Below are positions 33,053 to 45,677 of a DNA stretch of 64,000 bases, piece by piece. Position numbers and translations under genes: made by a program. How positions within the stretch are numbered: position 1 is the stretch's first letter; each line of letters begins with the position of its first letter. The stretch is from Neofusicoccum parvum (taxonomy: Eukaryota > Ascomycota > Dothideomycetes > Botryosphaeriales > Botryosphaeriaceae): contig CP087206.1 of NCBI GenBank assembly GCA_020912385.1, positions 3,534,001 to 3,598,000 of the forward strand, given 5' to 3'. A model generated the notes under the pieces. The model was not told the origin of the DNA. It made no database searches and saw only the letters and a program-made list of their open reading frames with translations.

Positions 33053-36000
33053 CGAGTGAGAGGCTGGGGAGTGTCGGAACGGCAGCAGGCTTTCGCGTGC
33101 GCGGTTGGCTATGTTTTCCACGAAAGTCCAATGGCGGTGTAGATAAGCGCACGACTGCAACGGTCGCGGTTGGCCGGTGGTTGGGCGCCTGATGATGATG
33201 GAGGGTGAGGATCGTGCCGAGGAATCCAGACTGTTGGGTCCCAGATTTGGCGGCGCGGAAGTCTGTTTATATTAGTATGATGGAAGAAGGAAACTCAAAA
33301 TCATTGAAATATGTTGTCTGTATTGCTCTTGGTAGCTATCTGTGCATGTAGCGGATTTAAGTGTAGCATGCATATGGGATTTTGAGAGATTCCTATAGGC
33401 GAGAAAGAAAAGTGAAGGAAATAGTTAGTAGTAACGGAGGAGTAATCTATCTTAGCACGTCTATGATGCCGGACAAGGCAGTAGGAGGGGTAAAAGTGGC
33501 AAAATTACACAGACATAGGCATCGCATTAGCCATTGAATTCCATCCGATTCGGCAGTATAAGGTCTATGTCGAGTGAGGCATCTGGAAAACATATTCATC
33601 GCGAGAAACGGGCTTCTCCACGAGCTTATGCCACAGATAGCAGGAAAGAGATGGTCGGTAGGGAAAGAAAAGGAGACGCACAGCGTGCGTGGCAAGCAAG
33701 ACGGGCAACGCGAGCAGATCCAGCAGATACCCAGTGCCATGTGCGTAAAGCGCAGAGCGCGACAAGACAGCGATCGAGCCCGTCCCCAGTATTCTTCCTC
33801 GTATCCCTTGCCGCCACGCTCTTCACCCCAACAATCTTATCGGGGATCCCGAACTGCATCGTCGGCGAATCCGTTCTTCTCAAGGCCACCCATCCATCGC
33901 CACCGTCCAACTGTACTGGTTACGCAAGTCCATCGGCTGCGCCACCGCTCCACAAAAGGCTGTGCCTCGTCCGTGCGAGACAGGAGCAAAAAGCTCAGCG
34001 CACTGTCTCCAGACAAAGTCAACGACAGCCCAGACCAGCAACGCCGTGTCTGGCAATTACGAAAGATCACGAAAAAGATGTCGTGGCAAGCCTCGCAGGT
34101 CGTTGAGGGCGAAGGCACTCCATGCCGTGCTTGTAGATCCATGACTCGAACAAGCTCGCATCTGTCGCGTGAGGGCACCCCTTTGATTTACAGCATTACC
34201 TACTCAGCACATCCGCCACGAGGGTCGGCTAATTCGTGGCAGCGATTCGTGTGCGTATACCGGGTGTAGTGGAGAACGAGAGAGGAGATGTTGAATGGGT
34301 GTACGTAGGGCAAAAAACTCATTGCAAGGGACAGCTGGGACGCTGATCTCGATCGGCATGGATTCTTACCAAGAATGCACATGCACCGTCTTCTCTCTTA
34401 CCGGGACAAAAGTAAGCTCTCATACTTCCGGTCGACCGCGGTCGACCGCACGTGGTTGTTGGGAGAGATCTTGATTGAGCCTGAGCCTGAGCCTTTTTTT
34501 TTGCGAAGAGAGTTTGATCTTCAGGCCGGAATCGAGGTTCCTGGTGTGCGGCGCGCTGTCGGATGGTAAACTGGTAGTGGGCGACGATTCTTGAGAGAAC
34601 CTTCATCCGAATGTCGCGACGACAATGATCTAACAGTTTCTTACGGCCGACAGTTGACCCGGTTCATCTTTCAGCAGGCCCCGCTCGTCGGCAGAAACTG
34701 CACATGCGTATACGGAGTGCCGGTCGGCTCCGGCAGCGAAGAAAAAAAAAAGAAAGAGTGGAGAGCTTGAGTCGTGGACTGATCTTCGTAGCCTAGCAAA
34801 AAGCAAAGATTCTCTTCAATAATCGACGAGAAGGGCCGCTGCATATATACGAAGCCAATCAATCAAAAGAGCGTCAACTCACAGCTCAATTCGGCAGACT
34901 GCGCGGATATTGAGGGCAGGCCGTTATTTCCGGGACTAAGGGATCTGCGCCTCTGCATCTGCCCTACCCGCACCCCTCGCTATTTTTCGTGGTCTCTGGT
35001 GATGAGTTGACGGCTTGTCTGAGCGCTGTAGGGCGACCGTAAGGAGCATTGCAGCCTGGTGAAAGCTCCTGCGGTCGAACGGCGGTGTACTTCCACATCC
35101 GGGTCTTCGCCCGTATATACTTATCCAGATGCAAGGGGCGAGAGGAAGGGCTGCATGAAGATGCATTGATCATGGGCGTCCTTTGCATGCAAGGCGGACC
35201 GAAAACGGCATTGGGCGCGGCAAGAACGACGACCACTACTGACGACGGCGACCAGGTCCTCGATGCATGCCTTGCCCATCTCGCCGCACTCCCTTTATCG
35301 CCCGTTACCGTGGGCGCGGAATGCCTCAGGTTGCTGCAAAAAGGCGATCATCCGCCTGAAAACTGTGGAGAAGTGTGTGATTTTGGCCTTTTGTCATGCT
35401 TACTAAGGACGCGTGTTCATGCAGACGACGGCGAGTCTCTGAAGAATGACGAGAAGGACCCAATTGGAGCTGCTGGTATATCTAGACGCGTCGCGAAAGG
35501 ATTGGGGTGAGTTTCAGCTCCGTGGGCAGTCTTCTTAAACTCGCAGAAGGGAAATTGGGGTTTGACAGCTGAACGTTGCTAAGAAAAGAACACGCAATGT
35601 CGTCGAAAGAAGCAGCAACACCAGCTCTAATTAAAGAGAATAAGCTCTCAGTCTTGGTGGTTATAGCAGGGCATCGTGATAAGACTGCCAGTGATCCGAA
35701 ACTTGCCCAATGACAAGATTATGCGCATCATTGCTCCCCTCAGGATTTCTCAGCGCGGGCGCTGGATTCGTCGAGGCAGGAAATTTGATGCACTAAGAAA
35801 AGAAAACGGGAAAGGCAAAAAAAAGCTTCTAAACCGGGTTTGGCAGCGGCATATTTCCGTTTGCTAAGATAGGGTTTTCGAAACCGTTGGGCGGTATGGA
35901 GGCGTGTTGACTCGCAAAGCGTCCAAGGTGGCAGAATACGAGGGTCAAGCTTCACCGGGATATGGCTGCTTCGCGGTTGACAGCCTGGGCCATCCATGGC

Positions 36001-36160
36001 TGCGGTAACGGCAAAAAAGCACTTACCGCACGGAAGTCCCGCTACCAAATATCGACCACGTGGTGTCCTAGACTCTGGAAAAGATCTGAAGAGCACCCGT
36101 CGATAGTGCTGGCGGTCCGTCCCCAGCATCGATCCTCGGTGTTCAGCGTTGCCTAGGGAA
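33053..36160. other. Gene-poor region with scattered coding-like fragments
   Basis: No complete gene is supported. On the minus strand between about 33560 and 34180 protein-like pieces occur in three frames: SWIYKHGMECLRPQ near 34150, LVWAVVDFVWRQCAEL near 34040, and GYLLDLLALPVLLATHAVRL near 33720. They cannot be joined with good splice sites and could be a decayed gene or chance. A plus-strand frame at 35049-35510 has no motif. An 18-base palindrome at 34430 and an adapter-like 20-mer at 36082 are reported separately. Confidence 0.3.
34430..34447. repeat. perfect 18-base palindrome
   Basis: GGTCGACCGCGGTCGACC reads the same on both strands. It contains a CCGCGG core flanked by GTCGAC. Perfect palindromes of this length are rare by chance. 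It lies in noncoding DNA, and CGG/CCG half-sites are the kind of element bound by Zn2Cys6 fungal regulators, but no target gene is obvious. Confidence 0.8.
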
Positions 36161-39100
36161 TGTGATGATGATCAAGTTCCCGCATCTGGCCCCCACCATC
36201 CCGTGGATGTCGCCAGGCCGGGTCGGCTTGACAGATTGCTTTTTCCGCGATATATTGACGTTTGCAGTGCGTAGGCCGGCATGGCGCAGCGTTGATGTCG
36301 GAGGAGGCTTCACATGCATGGAAGCGATGAGCGGTCAAAAACGACATTGGCCGCTAGGCCGCGGCGCAACGGGTCGCTCAGCAGCAGGGAAGCGGCAGTC
36401 GGCTGGGGCAGGAAACGTCGCACGAAAGGTGGGGTGGGAGCCACACCCGACCTTAGCCTTGCAGCGAAGATCGAGAGAAGTTTTGAGATGTGCGCGAATG
36501 GTGGGATGTCGGAGGCGCGCTGAGGTCGTGTGCCACCGCTGGCTCTGTCTCTGAACAGCGACGGGCATGTGCAAGACGCAGAGCGGGTGCGTCTGCAAGA
36601 ATTAGCCGGGCGACGCAGCTGCACCCCTGCCTGCCTGCAGGCGGGGACGAGAGCGGTGGAGAGAGCGGATGCAGACTGCATACTGCAGGAACCGGCCCTT
36701 GCTGGGCGCAGTCGGGACGAGTTGCTTGCCCAGGAGCCATTGGGTTAAGCTGAGAACGTGATCGCCGACCTCGTTCCGACTTATCCAGACGGCTCCATGA
36801 CACGAGCAATCGGAATGTCCTCAGGAGGTGTCAGAAATTATTGTCGCAGCGCGGGCAGAATGCGCTGGTGTCGATTCCCAGAGACACGGCGCGTTAAACG
36901 CACGCATAGGCCTCGAGGCTCGAGGCGATAGCTCGTTCATGCGGACGGACCGCGCCGCGGCAGTGGTCGAAGATGAGGCGGCGAACGAGATGCTGCCATA
37001 CTGCTGGTGGCGGGCACGAGGGTTAGGTGCATCGGCACGTCGGCAGAGGTCGGCTGCTGTGGCCGGCGGCCGTTGACGTCTGCCCTTATACAGGCTTGGC
37101 CGGAGCGGCATGGACATGTGCTTTGCGCCGGACAGCGTCAGAGGCGATCGCAATGCGTCGCCGACAGCGTGGGGGAGATGTCAAATTGGCGGCTTGCGTG
37201 TGCACCGGCTCTGCGCACTGTGGTGCGGTACCTGCGGCGTGGTACTCGGCGCTCTCGGCTCCAAATCTGGAGGGGATGCGCCGGCGAGGACGCTGGGCTT
37301 CTGTTCCATTATTGCACCATTTCTGCTAATGTCTTGCAGGCTGGGCACGGTGGTATTCCAGGAAGCTGCGAGATATATCAAGGGCGATAGCAGCACCGAA
37401 AGTCTGGGTGTGGCGGTGGGGACTAGGCGCTGGCTACCACTTCCAGGCACGGAAGGCCGGTGTCTCTCTGGCGTGGATCTTGTTTAGGCGCAGCGCCCGC
37501 GGAAGGCGTGGGCCAAGCGAGCGGGCTGAGGCAGTAGCGAAATTTGCTGCCTCGCGCGCTGCCTCGAGCATGTTTCTAGAAGTCAAGCCCCAACGGCGCT
37601 GTGCTGGTGTTGATGCCGAGAAGACCGGTCCACTGCGCCGCCCCCTTGGGTTCAGAGCGACGGCGATTTGCGCCGTCGGCAAGGACCCGAGCCCTCTGCG
37701 CAGAGCCGTCGCTGCGCTTTGTCCCGGCGCATAGACTGCACTGTGGGACTTCACGCTCGAATTAGAGTGTGGGGTTAATTTCCAGAGGGCTAAACAACAA
37801 GGACGTGGCCGGCGCCGATCACCGCGTCAGGCGGGCACCTGCCGGCCGAACAAACACGATAAGCATTCAGATAGCACGCTCGAGGACGCGGTGGACGGCC
37901 GGCATAGGCAAGAGCATGGCGGGCGAGAGTCGAGGAGCGCGGTGGACGAGGGCAGGGAGCGCAGGGGGCTGGCTTGACACAGCTGGGAACGAGGCCTCAG
38001 AGGGTCCACAGAAGGATGAATCGCTCGCATGATGCTTCGTCCGCATCGGGCGCACCGGTCTCGCCGCGCCAGCTGGATCGAGTCGTGAGTGCTTCACCAG
38101 CGTGGCTCTGGCAGTTGTGCGTGCTGCGGTGCGATGGCGCTCGGGACTTTGGCGCGTGAAACGTTACTTGGCGAGGATTGAAACGTTCTATGGCTGCGCC
38201 CAGGCTTCCGCTGAGACCCGGGAGCGGGAGATGGCTCGCGCATCGAAGAGCACTGGAAGCTTTGACGGCGAGCGTGGGATCCTCCTCCTGCCCGGCGGCG
38301 CAGCTGGCTTGGCCGTGGGTGACGGCGAGAGCGACCTTCCGAGACGGGCGCTGAGCACGCTGACAGCCGCCGCATGAAACGCGTTTCCCGGGCTCGCAAG
38401 ACGCAGGGCCCAGGCTACTGACGCAATGCGCCTGCGCGCCCGCGACGAGGGCGAGGACGAGAACGAGAGCAAACGCGACGACGCGCACTGACGCGCGCCG
38501 GCGGGCCAGTGCGCGGGATTGATGAGCAGACGGGCGTGACTCAGCGGAGGATAAAAAGGCCCGTGGCGGAGATGGACAGAAGAAGCAGGCTGGTGCCGAT
38601 CGGGAGGCTGACGAGGCACCGGGGCGGCGGCGGTTGAAGAAGAGGCTGCAGGGGCCTCTTGGGCTGCGCGCGCGTGCATGTCGCCGCCGCGTGGGCCACG
38701 GTGGCCGGCGTGCGACATACAGAGGATATTGGCAATCCCGCAGGTGCAGCGCAGGTACCTCGAGCGCGCGCTCTTGGAGGCCGCGGGGCGTGTGATTTGA
38801 GCGTGAAGTGTGGAGAAGCTGGCCGTGGGCGCAGGCGAACAGGAACGTTGATCAACAGGTACCCGCAGAACGGGCGCTGATTGGGGCGCTTTGGGCCCCG
38901 CGGGCCTGCTGCTCTGTTCCGCGCCCAGTGCGCTCGACCAAGCAGACGCTCCCTCACACGAAGCGCCCAACACGACGCCGGAGAAGACCGTTAGCTGCAG
39001 CGCTCGCCGCCGCCTCCAGCCGCAGCCGCACTGCACGGCACGCCTCTCAGCTCTGCGCCTGGCCCCGCCTGCGCGTACCTGTGAGGTCACCGGCGGTGGG

Positions 39101-40255
39101 ACGAGATTATGTGTGAAATAATTCCGACCAGCAGCCGTGATCTCGCACGGCATTGGCCCCTCAACCGCGCCGCAGCGTCAATCCTCAACCTCTCCCGCCG
39201 CTGCTCGTACGATCAGCCCGCCGCGTCTGCGGGCGGCATTAATGGCCTCGAGCAGCAGCACCAGCCCGGCCCGGCTGAGCGCAAATCAGCGTCGCCGCCG
39301 CCGGGCACCTGCAATGACACAGCGCCCCGCCGCTGCCCCCGCGCAGCCAGCCTCTGGCGCGGCCTGCCGCCGCTCGGCAGTGTGGAGACGGGCGTGGAGG
39401 ACGCTGCTAGCAAAACACTGGCGTCTAGCCTCTCCGAGATGCGCCAGTCCGCCACGATGCTCCGGCTTGTGCACGCGCCGATGATCTGTTGCTTCGCAGG
39501 GGCACACAGGCCAAGGCGGCCGCCCGGCGGGCTAGAGACGCGTGCCTGCGAATCCTGCCCGAGACCCCCAGGCCATCACCGCGCCTCCGACAGGCCTCGG
39601 TGGCCGTCCACCCGCAGGGGTTCCAGGTCAGGATCGGCTGCTGCAGGGGTTGCCGTGCCACTGGGAGGCCGTCGTCCCCTGCCGGCCTGTCCTCCGTCTT
39701 CCCAAAGCTGACGCCCAGCGCCGGCAGGGCCAAGTGCCCGCTGCCTTCTGGGGACTTACATGAAAGTAACGCATCCCACTTCAATTCCACGCGCCTGCTG
39801 CTGTTCTTTTCTGCTGTCTGCGTCACCGCGCCCGCCGCTCCTTGACCGCGTTGTCTCTTGCAGCCCTCAATTCTCCGTCGCCCGTCCCAAACGCGAGCCC
39901 ACTGCCCCATTTCTGGCCCAAGCCCCTCCGGACCGTTGAGCAGCCCTGCGTCACACGTTTCAAACGCCCTCTCTGGACGCCCATGCCCGCCCGCTAAGGC
40001 CCGTCCGCACGGCTGTCTCATCACCCGCATAAGATAGTATCATATTTGCCCCTCCCTCCCAGCAACCTCTTCACTTCTGTATCGTGTGCCATCTCTGTGT
40101 CACCTCTCCGGACCAGCCGTTCCGTCTCGCCGCTTACATCACCCTCGACGCCCTCCATCTGGATGCTGAGCGGAGCCCTGTCTTTATATCGCCACACGCA
40201 CGTTTGAAATCCTCAACTTGATGGTCGTGCAGAGCTGAGAGCAAGAGCGGCGGTA
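36161..40255. other. GC-rich gene-poor region upstream of the receptor gene
   Basis: About 4.1 kb of GC-rich DNA full of overlapping, mutually exclusive frames on both strands with Arg/Ala/Pro-rich translations and no recognised domain. One minus-strand frame (37997-38488) begins with a signal-peptide-like run but from GTG, not ATG, and degenerates afterwards. The last 200 bases are pyrimidine-rich and are likely the promoter/leader of the receptor gene at 40256. Noncoding RNAs cannot be excluded. Confidence 0.5.
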
Positions 40256-42138
40256 ATGGCGACCTCATTGTCCAACATAACATGTCCTCCTCCCTTCCTG
40301 AACGAGGCCGCATTCGGCAATGACGGATGTACGTATTCCCTCGCGTCTGCTGTGCCATCACCGTGCTGATATCCTGCAGTTGTTGACGGCCGCTTCTGCG
40401 CCGGCGTTTCCGACATCACTCCTGACCTACGATGCTGTCTACCATGTCCCGCAACGGACTGGATATACTCAGACAGTAAGCCGGGCCATCAACACGTTCG
40501 TTGAAGCTTTGCTCACCTCTTGAACAGCGTTCACCGTCTCTTACCGCATTGCCGAAGGCATCAACCTTCTCGGGTTCGCTGTGTGTCTATTTTTGATGAT
40601 CAGCTGGGCCGTGCTACCTGCTAAACAAACGCGGCGGCACTACCTCAGTGTGTGTTTGGTCATTGGTGCGATGAGCCTTGCAGTGAGTGATCCTATCTCA
40701 GTGGCTTGGAGTATTGCAACTGACGGGGGCAGCTTGGATTCGTGATTCCCTTCGCCGCCAAACCAGATCAGTGCTATGATGAAATCACGCCCAACGATAT
40801 GTACACGAGTCTAGCATGCGCTTGGTCTGGCGCGTTCATCATTGCGGGCGGCTTGTCCATTGCTGTGTGGAGTGAGTGGAAACTGTCCATCGACGGAACA
40901 GTGGGTTTGCTGACACAGTTCACAGTCTTCATCCGAGCTCTGTCGATGCACCTCCAAATCTGCTGGGATGTCACTCCAGGCAAAAAGTTCTTCTACTCTG
41001 CCCAGGGATTGGGTTGGGGAGTCATCGCCGGTCTTTTCACCACTACCATCACTCTCACCGGAGTCTCCTTCCGCTTCGGTGATGCATGCCACGTCAACTC
41101 CGAACACTCGATGGCCGACTTTTGGGGGCCATTGCTCGGCATCGCCGGGATGTCGGCAGTTGTTCAACTCGCAACCTTCGCCTACTGTATCAATGTCTAC
41201 CTCAAGAATCTTTGGAGCGACGATGAAACCCAGACCCAGAGCAGCGCCGGCCTTCCTTCGTACACGTCGAGCTTGCGCACCCGCACGAACTCGGCCAAGG
41301 CCGTATATCGAAGGGTCCGAAAAGTGGTCTGGCTCCAATGGCGTGGCATCGTCATCGTCGTCTTCATCCTAATCGACGTCATCTTTTTCTCTGTTGTCTT
41401 CGTCTACCTGGATACTCGGGAACACAACTCACTCCACGACCCTGAAACCGTGCTTCCGTGGGTCATCTGTCTGATGCGCAACCCTACCGAAAAAGAGAAG
41501 TGCTTCGAGATCGGTCAGAGTATGCTCGTGAACCAGGCTACCGTAACAGCTATCCTGGTCATGCTCGCGGTAAGTGCTTTTCCGTCTCCTGTTGACTATG
41601 TGCGACGTCCAGCTGACAGCAATAGCTTGCCGGCATTCAAAGCTTCCTGCTTCTAGTGCGGTGGCCCATGTTCACTGGCTGGAAGTTGTGGTTCCAAGAG
41701 AAGTTCACCCGCCAGCGTGAGTTCGTCTCACTTGATGCGCGCCGCTTCTCATCGGACGCGCGGACCTTCGAGCTTCTCAAGGTCGGCGGTGGCCAGTCTC
41801 CTGCCTACGTGGCTACTATGCAGTCGCCCAGTGAGGGCTACGTCGCCACTATGCACGCCCTGAAGACACCGGAGTCCGCAATAACAAGTCCATCGGCCAC
41901 ATACGGGTATAACAGTCCTGGAAGCCCCGTGAGCGGGCGGCAGACCCCAGATTACTTCGGTAAGGAGGTGCAACGACAGTATCGCAGCCCGACCCACAGC
42001 TTCTCGACGCCGAGAGCCCCCAGCGCAACTGCGGTAAGAGCGGATTGGGATCCACGGAGTACACACGCACGGGGTGGGTTGGGCCTGCATCCGGTGCAGG
42101 ACGACTCGGACGATGATGACCCCAAGAGGAGCATATGA
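40256..42138 (+). CDS. seven-transmembrane receptor, fungal GPCR (GprM/MG00532-like)
   Basis: Exons: 40256-40328, 40380-40475, 40528-40682, 40733-41569, 41626-42138, giving 557 residues. The N-terminus (about residues 1-60) is Cys-rich and should be extracellular (FCAGVSDITPDLRCCLPCPA). Seven hydrophobic spans follow, for example INLLGFAVCLFLMISWAVL, FVIPFAA with the Cys-containing loop, a span near VIAGLFTTTITLTGVSF, LLGIAGMSAVVQLATFAY, GIVIVVFILIDVIFFSVVF and the span rebuilt over the last intron (VTAILVMLALAGIQSFLLLV). A long Ser-rich cytoplasmic tail (about 400-557) has many SP sites. I recall this as the fungal class likened to growth-hormone-releasing-factor receptors (A. fumigatus GprM, M. 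oryzae MG00532). Ligand unknown; plasma membrane expected. Confidence 0.75.
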
Positions 42139-43706
42139 AACAGGAAAAGCAAACCCCATACGTCACGGGAGCGTCTCGAGGTTATTGGGGACTTCGGAAA
42201 ACAAACAGCGCTATCCCTCCAGCATAAGCGTCCGTTCGCTCAACAAAAAGTCAACTGCATCAGTCTGTATTAGCATTCTCGCACTTCAGGCCTTATTTAT
42301 TGTCTTTTGATTGGAGTATCTACTAGGACACTGGGAAAGATCTACCAGGATCTGCAAAAGAAGGGAGTAACAGGGAAACCGGTTGGGACTTCATGAAACT
42401 AAGGACAAAAGAAGTCACTTTCCCTCTGACGCATCTTTTTTGGACACATAGCGAGTGGTTTCGCCAGGAGCGGCGCATCGGTGTCTACGAATGTTCGGGC
42501 TTTTATGTCGATATTTCTTTTCTTTTTCTTTCGCTTACGACCGCTTCCTTATACCCACTTCCCGCCTTGTTGACTTTCTTTTCCCTTCCCACTACTTGTA
42601 CCGATGCGAGCTCTCCAAAAGTTCCTGGGTCTCGTCCCTCATGCTCTGGGTAGCAGCAGTAGTCGCAGCACACCCCGTTCTTTGAGTCACAGCTGTCTTT
42701 ACCTGTCGCGAGATCGATTTGTAAGAGGAGTGTATGATAGGCAGCTGGCCTTCCGTTTCAACGCTCGCTGTATGTACGACGTACTCAGACTGTGGAATTC
42801 GAGTTAGCGCTAGTGTGTACATCACAGAATATCTAATATCAGAGGAGAATCGAAGGAGACACGAAGTTTCAGCACTCGGAATCTCAAATTGCCGCACTTT
42901 GCATTTGACTTTACCACATAAAGTGACAGACGGCAGCACCCGGCTGCCCCGACGGCGCTGTGAATCAAGCCTCGATCGCCTCGATCGCATGGATTGATGG
43001 CCGCGCTGATCAGAGCGACCCCAGCAATAAAATGCAGATAATCAGGGCACCGGGCGGTTCGAGTCAGTGGCCGGTGCCACCACACGATCTTTCGGGAGCA
43101 CCCAACGCCCCAGATGGACGGCGCGCGCGCTTCGCATCGCTTCGCTCCCGTGCCGACGAGGAAGATCGCGCTCCCAAGCTGCCGTACCGCCCGCCAACCC
43201 CACAAACCGGGCAATTGCCGAGGCACCTTGGCGCGACCGAGTGGTTGCTGTAAGCGCTCCGCAACGCCGCTGCCGTCGCTTATCTGGTCGGTGGTGACGG
43301 CGACGGCGGTGCGGTGTCGCAATGCGCTTGCCGGCAGCCTGAAGCGAGCCGGCCGGTCAGTGAGCTGTTGCGCGTGCCCTGTCGACATACGCTCAATCGG
43401 GCACGTCATGGGCCGAACGTCCGCCCGGCAGTGGGGCAGAGCGGCGTGCTCCAAGCAGTCGCCGAGTGTTGATTTCTAAGGCAGCGCCCATGCTCTGGCG
43501 CCGCTATCAACGCACGCTGCTGCTTCTTCCTCAACTGCCTCTTGTGCTCCTTTATCGTGTCCGTGGCCTGCCCCCCAGCGCTCTCATCGTCCGGTGCCCG
43601 GTCTTCCCGCCAATCGCACCCGCAGCCGCCCTCTGCTCGCCGCCGTCACCGCCACCGCTTGCCCCCACTGTGGCCTTGCCCACCACCACGACAACCGACC
43701 TGTTCG
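42139..43706. other. Intergenic between the receptor and the dehydrogenase genes
   Basis: About 1.6 kb. The first part is AT-richer (3' flank). The part 43000-43700 is GC-rich, with a C-rich leader-like stretch before 43707 (CCGCCGTCACCGCCACCGC). A tRNA B-box-like sequence at 43056 was examined and rejected. No gene is supported. Confidence 0.5.
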
Positions 43707-45677
43707 ATGACCATGGGTGGCGGACCGGAGCTGAAAAGCTTGCACGAGCGCATCCTCGTCGCGCTGCCTGGCCCGAAGCCAATCGCGCTGCTGGACCGCC
43801 TGAAGAACAAGTTCCCTCACGTTGAAATTGAGTTTGCGGAGCTCGACAGTTCGCACAGCGGGGACATCCCGAAAGGTACGGTTGGCCTTTTCAACTGTTG
43901 TCACTCTCTTCGGAACATTCCTTCTTTTTATTTTCTTCCCGACTTCCAATGAGGGAAGGTGAGAAGAGGACGGTCGATAACTGGCCTCCTCTCTCTTCCC
44001 ACGTGGTTATCTTGCCTGCGCTTATCAGATGCATGACTCCTACGGTCTGCACGGAGCGGAGAATTAGATTGCATGCGTGAGGGCGTGCATGACGCGTCGC
44101 TGCGCACGCGTCGTTGCTGTTGTGCAACGCTGTACAGATGCTGCATGTACAGGCGGGAAGGAAGCCGGGCAGGCATCGGGTGTGGCTGCAGCGGTGCTCC
44201 CGAGCAAACCACTGACGCACTGCATTTTGTTGAGCGCTTCTGGCTTTCCTCTCGTGTCCGTTTTGGTTTTGGTGTTCATATGGCGCTCCTTCATCCTTGC
44301 TTCACTTTGCTTTTTGGACGGGTGACTGGTGGCCTGCGTGTGGCTATGGCTGATCTCCCGACTGCGCAGAGGTCTTCGCGGACAAGACGATATTGGTGAC
44401 GTTCAATGGACTGCCCAAGTCCCTGGATGAAGTGCCGAAGCTGAAGTGGCTGCACTTGCTCAGCGCTGGGAGCAACCATATCCAGAAGCATCCCATCTAC
44501 ACTGACTCGGATATCACCATCACGACCAGCAGTGGTATCCATGGACCGCAGGTACGTTCAGTCTTGACTAGAATTGCAACTACTTGTGATATTCAACAAC
44601 AACCTTGCTTTTCTTCACAATCTCTACCACACGTTATGGGCTCTTTGAGGATACTGGAAAGAGACGGACCAAGAAAAGGGCAGTGCCACTGCCCCTCGTA
44701 ACACAGAAAAGTCATCAGCTCACCAGTTGAATTATGGAAAGACTTATCCCATTTTCCAGCCTAAAAAAAGGAACTATTTCATGTTATAGAAATCAGAAGT
44801 GAATCACTAACGTCCTAATCTTTCCCCCTTCCCAGATTGCGGAATGGGTCCTCATGACCACCCTCGTCCGCACACACTTCTACAACAGCCTCCACGACGC
44901 CCAAAAGGAGCACAAATGGGCCAAGTACAGCTCCAACCAGACCGTCTACGACCTGGTAGGCCAACGCCTCGGCGTTCTAGGCTACGGCAGCATCGGCCGA
45001 CAAGGTAAGCGCGTCCCACACTCCCCGCCAGTCCCCTCACCGCTCACACCGCTCGCCTCCCCCAAGTCGGCCGCGTCGCCAAAGCCATGGGCATGGACGT
45101 CATCGCCTACACGGCGACGCCCAAGGACACGCCGGCCAAGCGGCGCGACCACGGCTTCATCGTGCCGGGCACGGGCGACGCCGACGGCTCGATCCCGTCG
45201 GCGTGGTACTCGGGGCTGGACGCGGGCTCGCTGCACGCCTTCCTGCGGCAGGACATCGACATCCTGCTGGTGTCGGTGCCGCTGACGCCCGAGACCCGCG
45301 GCTTCCTGGGCGCCGCCGCGTTCCGCGCGCTGGCCGACGGCACCGGCCAGCTCCGCCCGCACCGCGACCCCGCCCAGGGCGGCCGCGGCCCCGTCGTCGT
45401 CAACATCTCGCGCGGCCAGATCGTCGACCAGCCCGCCCTGGTCGCCGCCCTCGAGGCTGGCGTCCTCGGCGGCGCCGCCCTGGACGTGACCGACCCCGAA
45501 CCGCTGCCGGAGGACGACCCGCTGTGGAGCGCCCCGAACGTGACGATCACGCCGCACATCAGCGGGAACGGCGCGAGCTATACCGATCGGAGCTTTCAGA
45601 TTCTGGAGGAGGATTTGGGGAGGCGGGAGAGGGGAGAGAGGCTGTTGAATGTGGTGGATAGGGAGCGGGGGTATTAG
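43707..45677 (+). CDS. D-isomer-specific 2-hydroxyacid dehydrogenase
   Basis: Exons: 43707-43875, 44370-44551, 44836-45004, 45067-45677, giving 376 residues. The NAD-binding glycine motif GYGSIG lies at about 166-171. The active-site Arg is in VVNISRGQIVDQPALVAALE, the Glu in LDVTDPEPLPEDDPLW and the His in ITPHISG, in the order of the family. The enzyme should interconvert a 2-hydroxyacid and 2-oxoacid with NAD(P)H; the substrate (glyoxylate, hydroxypyruvate or another) cannot be told. No targeting signal is obvious at MTMGGGPELKSLHER. The first two introns are unusually long for this genome (494 and 284 bases), while the third has 62. The second ATG two codons later is an alternative start. 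Exon phases agree throughout. Confidence 0.9.

Noticed and set aside
33534..34269. Two plus-strand open frames of 190 and 231 codons
   Set aside because: No recognisable motif, biased low-complexity composition, and the longer one begins with GTG; no splice or promoter signals support them.
37997..38488. Minus-strand frame beginning with a signal-peptide-like run (FALVLVLALVAGAQA)
   Set aside because: The frame starts with GTG rather than ATG, has no supported upstream exon, and the rest is low-complexity without a domain.
43056..43065. GGTTCGAGTC, identical to a tRNA gene B box
   Set aside because: No matching A box, acceptor stem or anticodon arm can be folded around it at the required distances.
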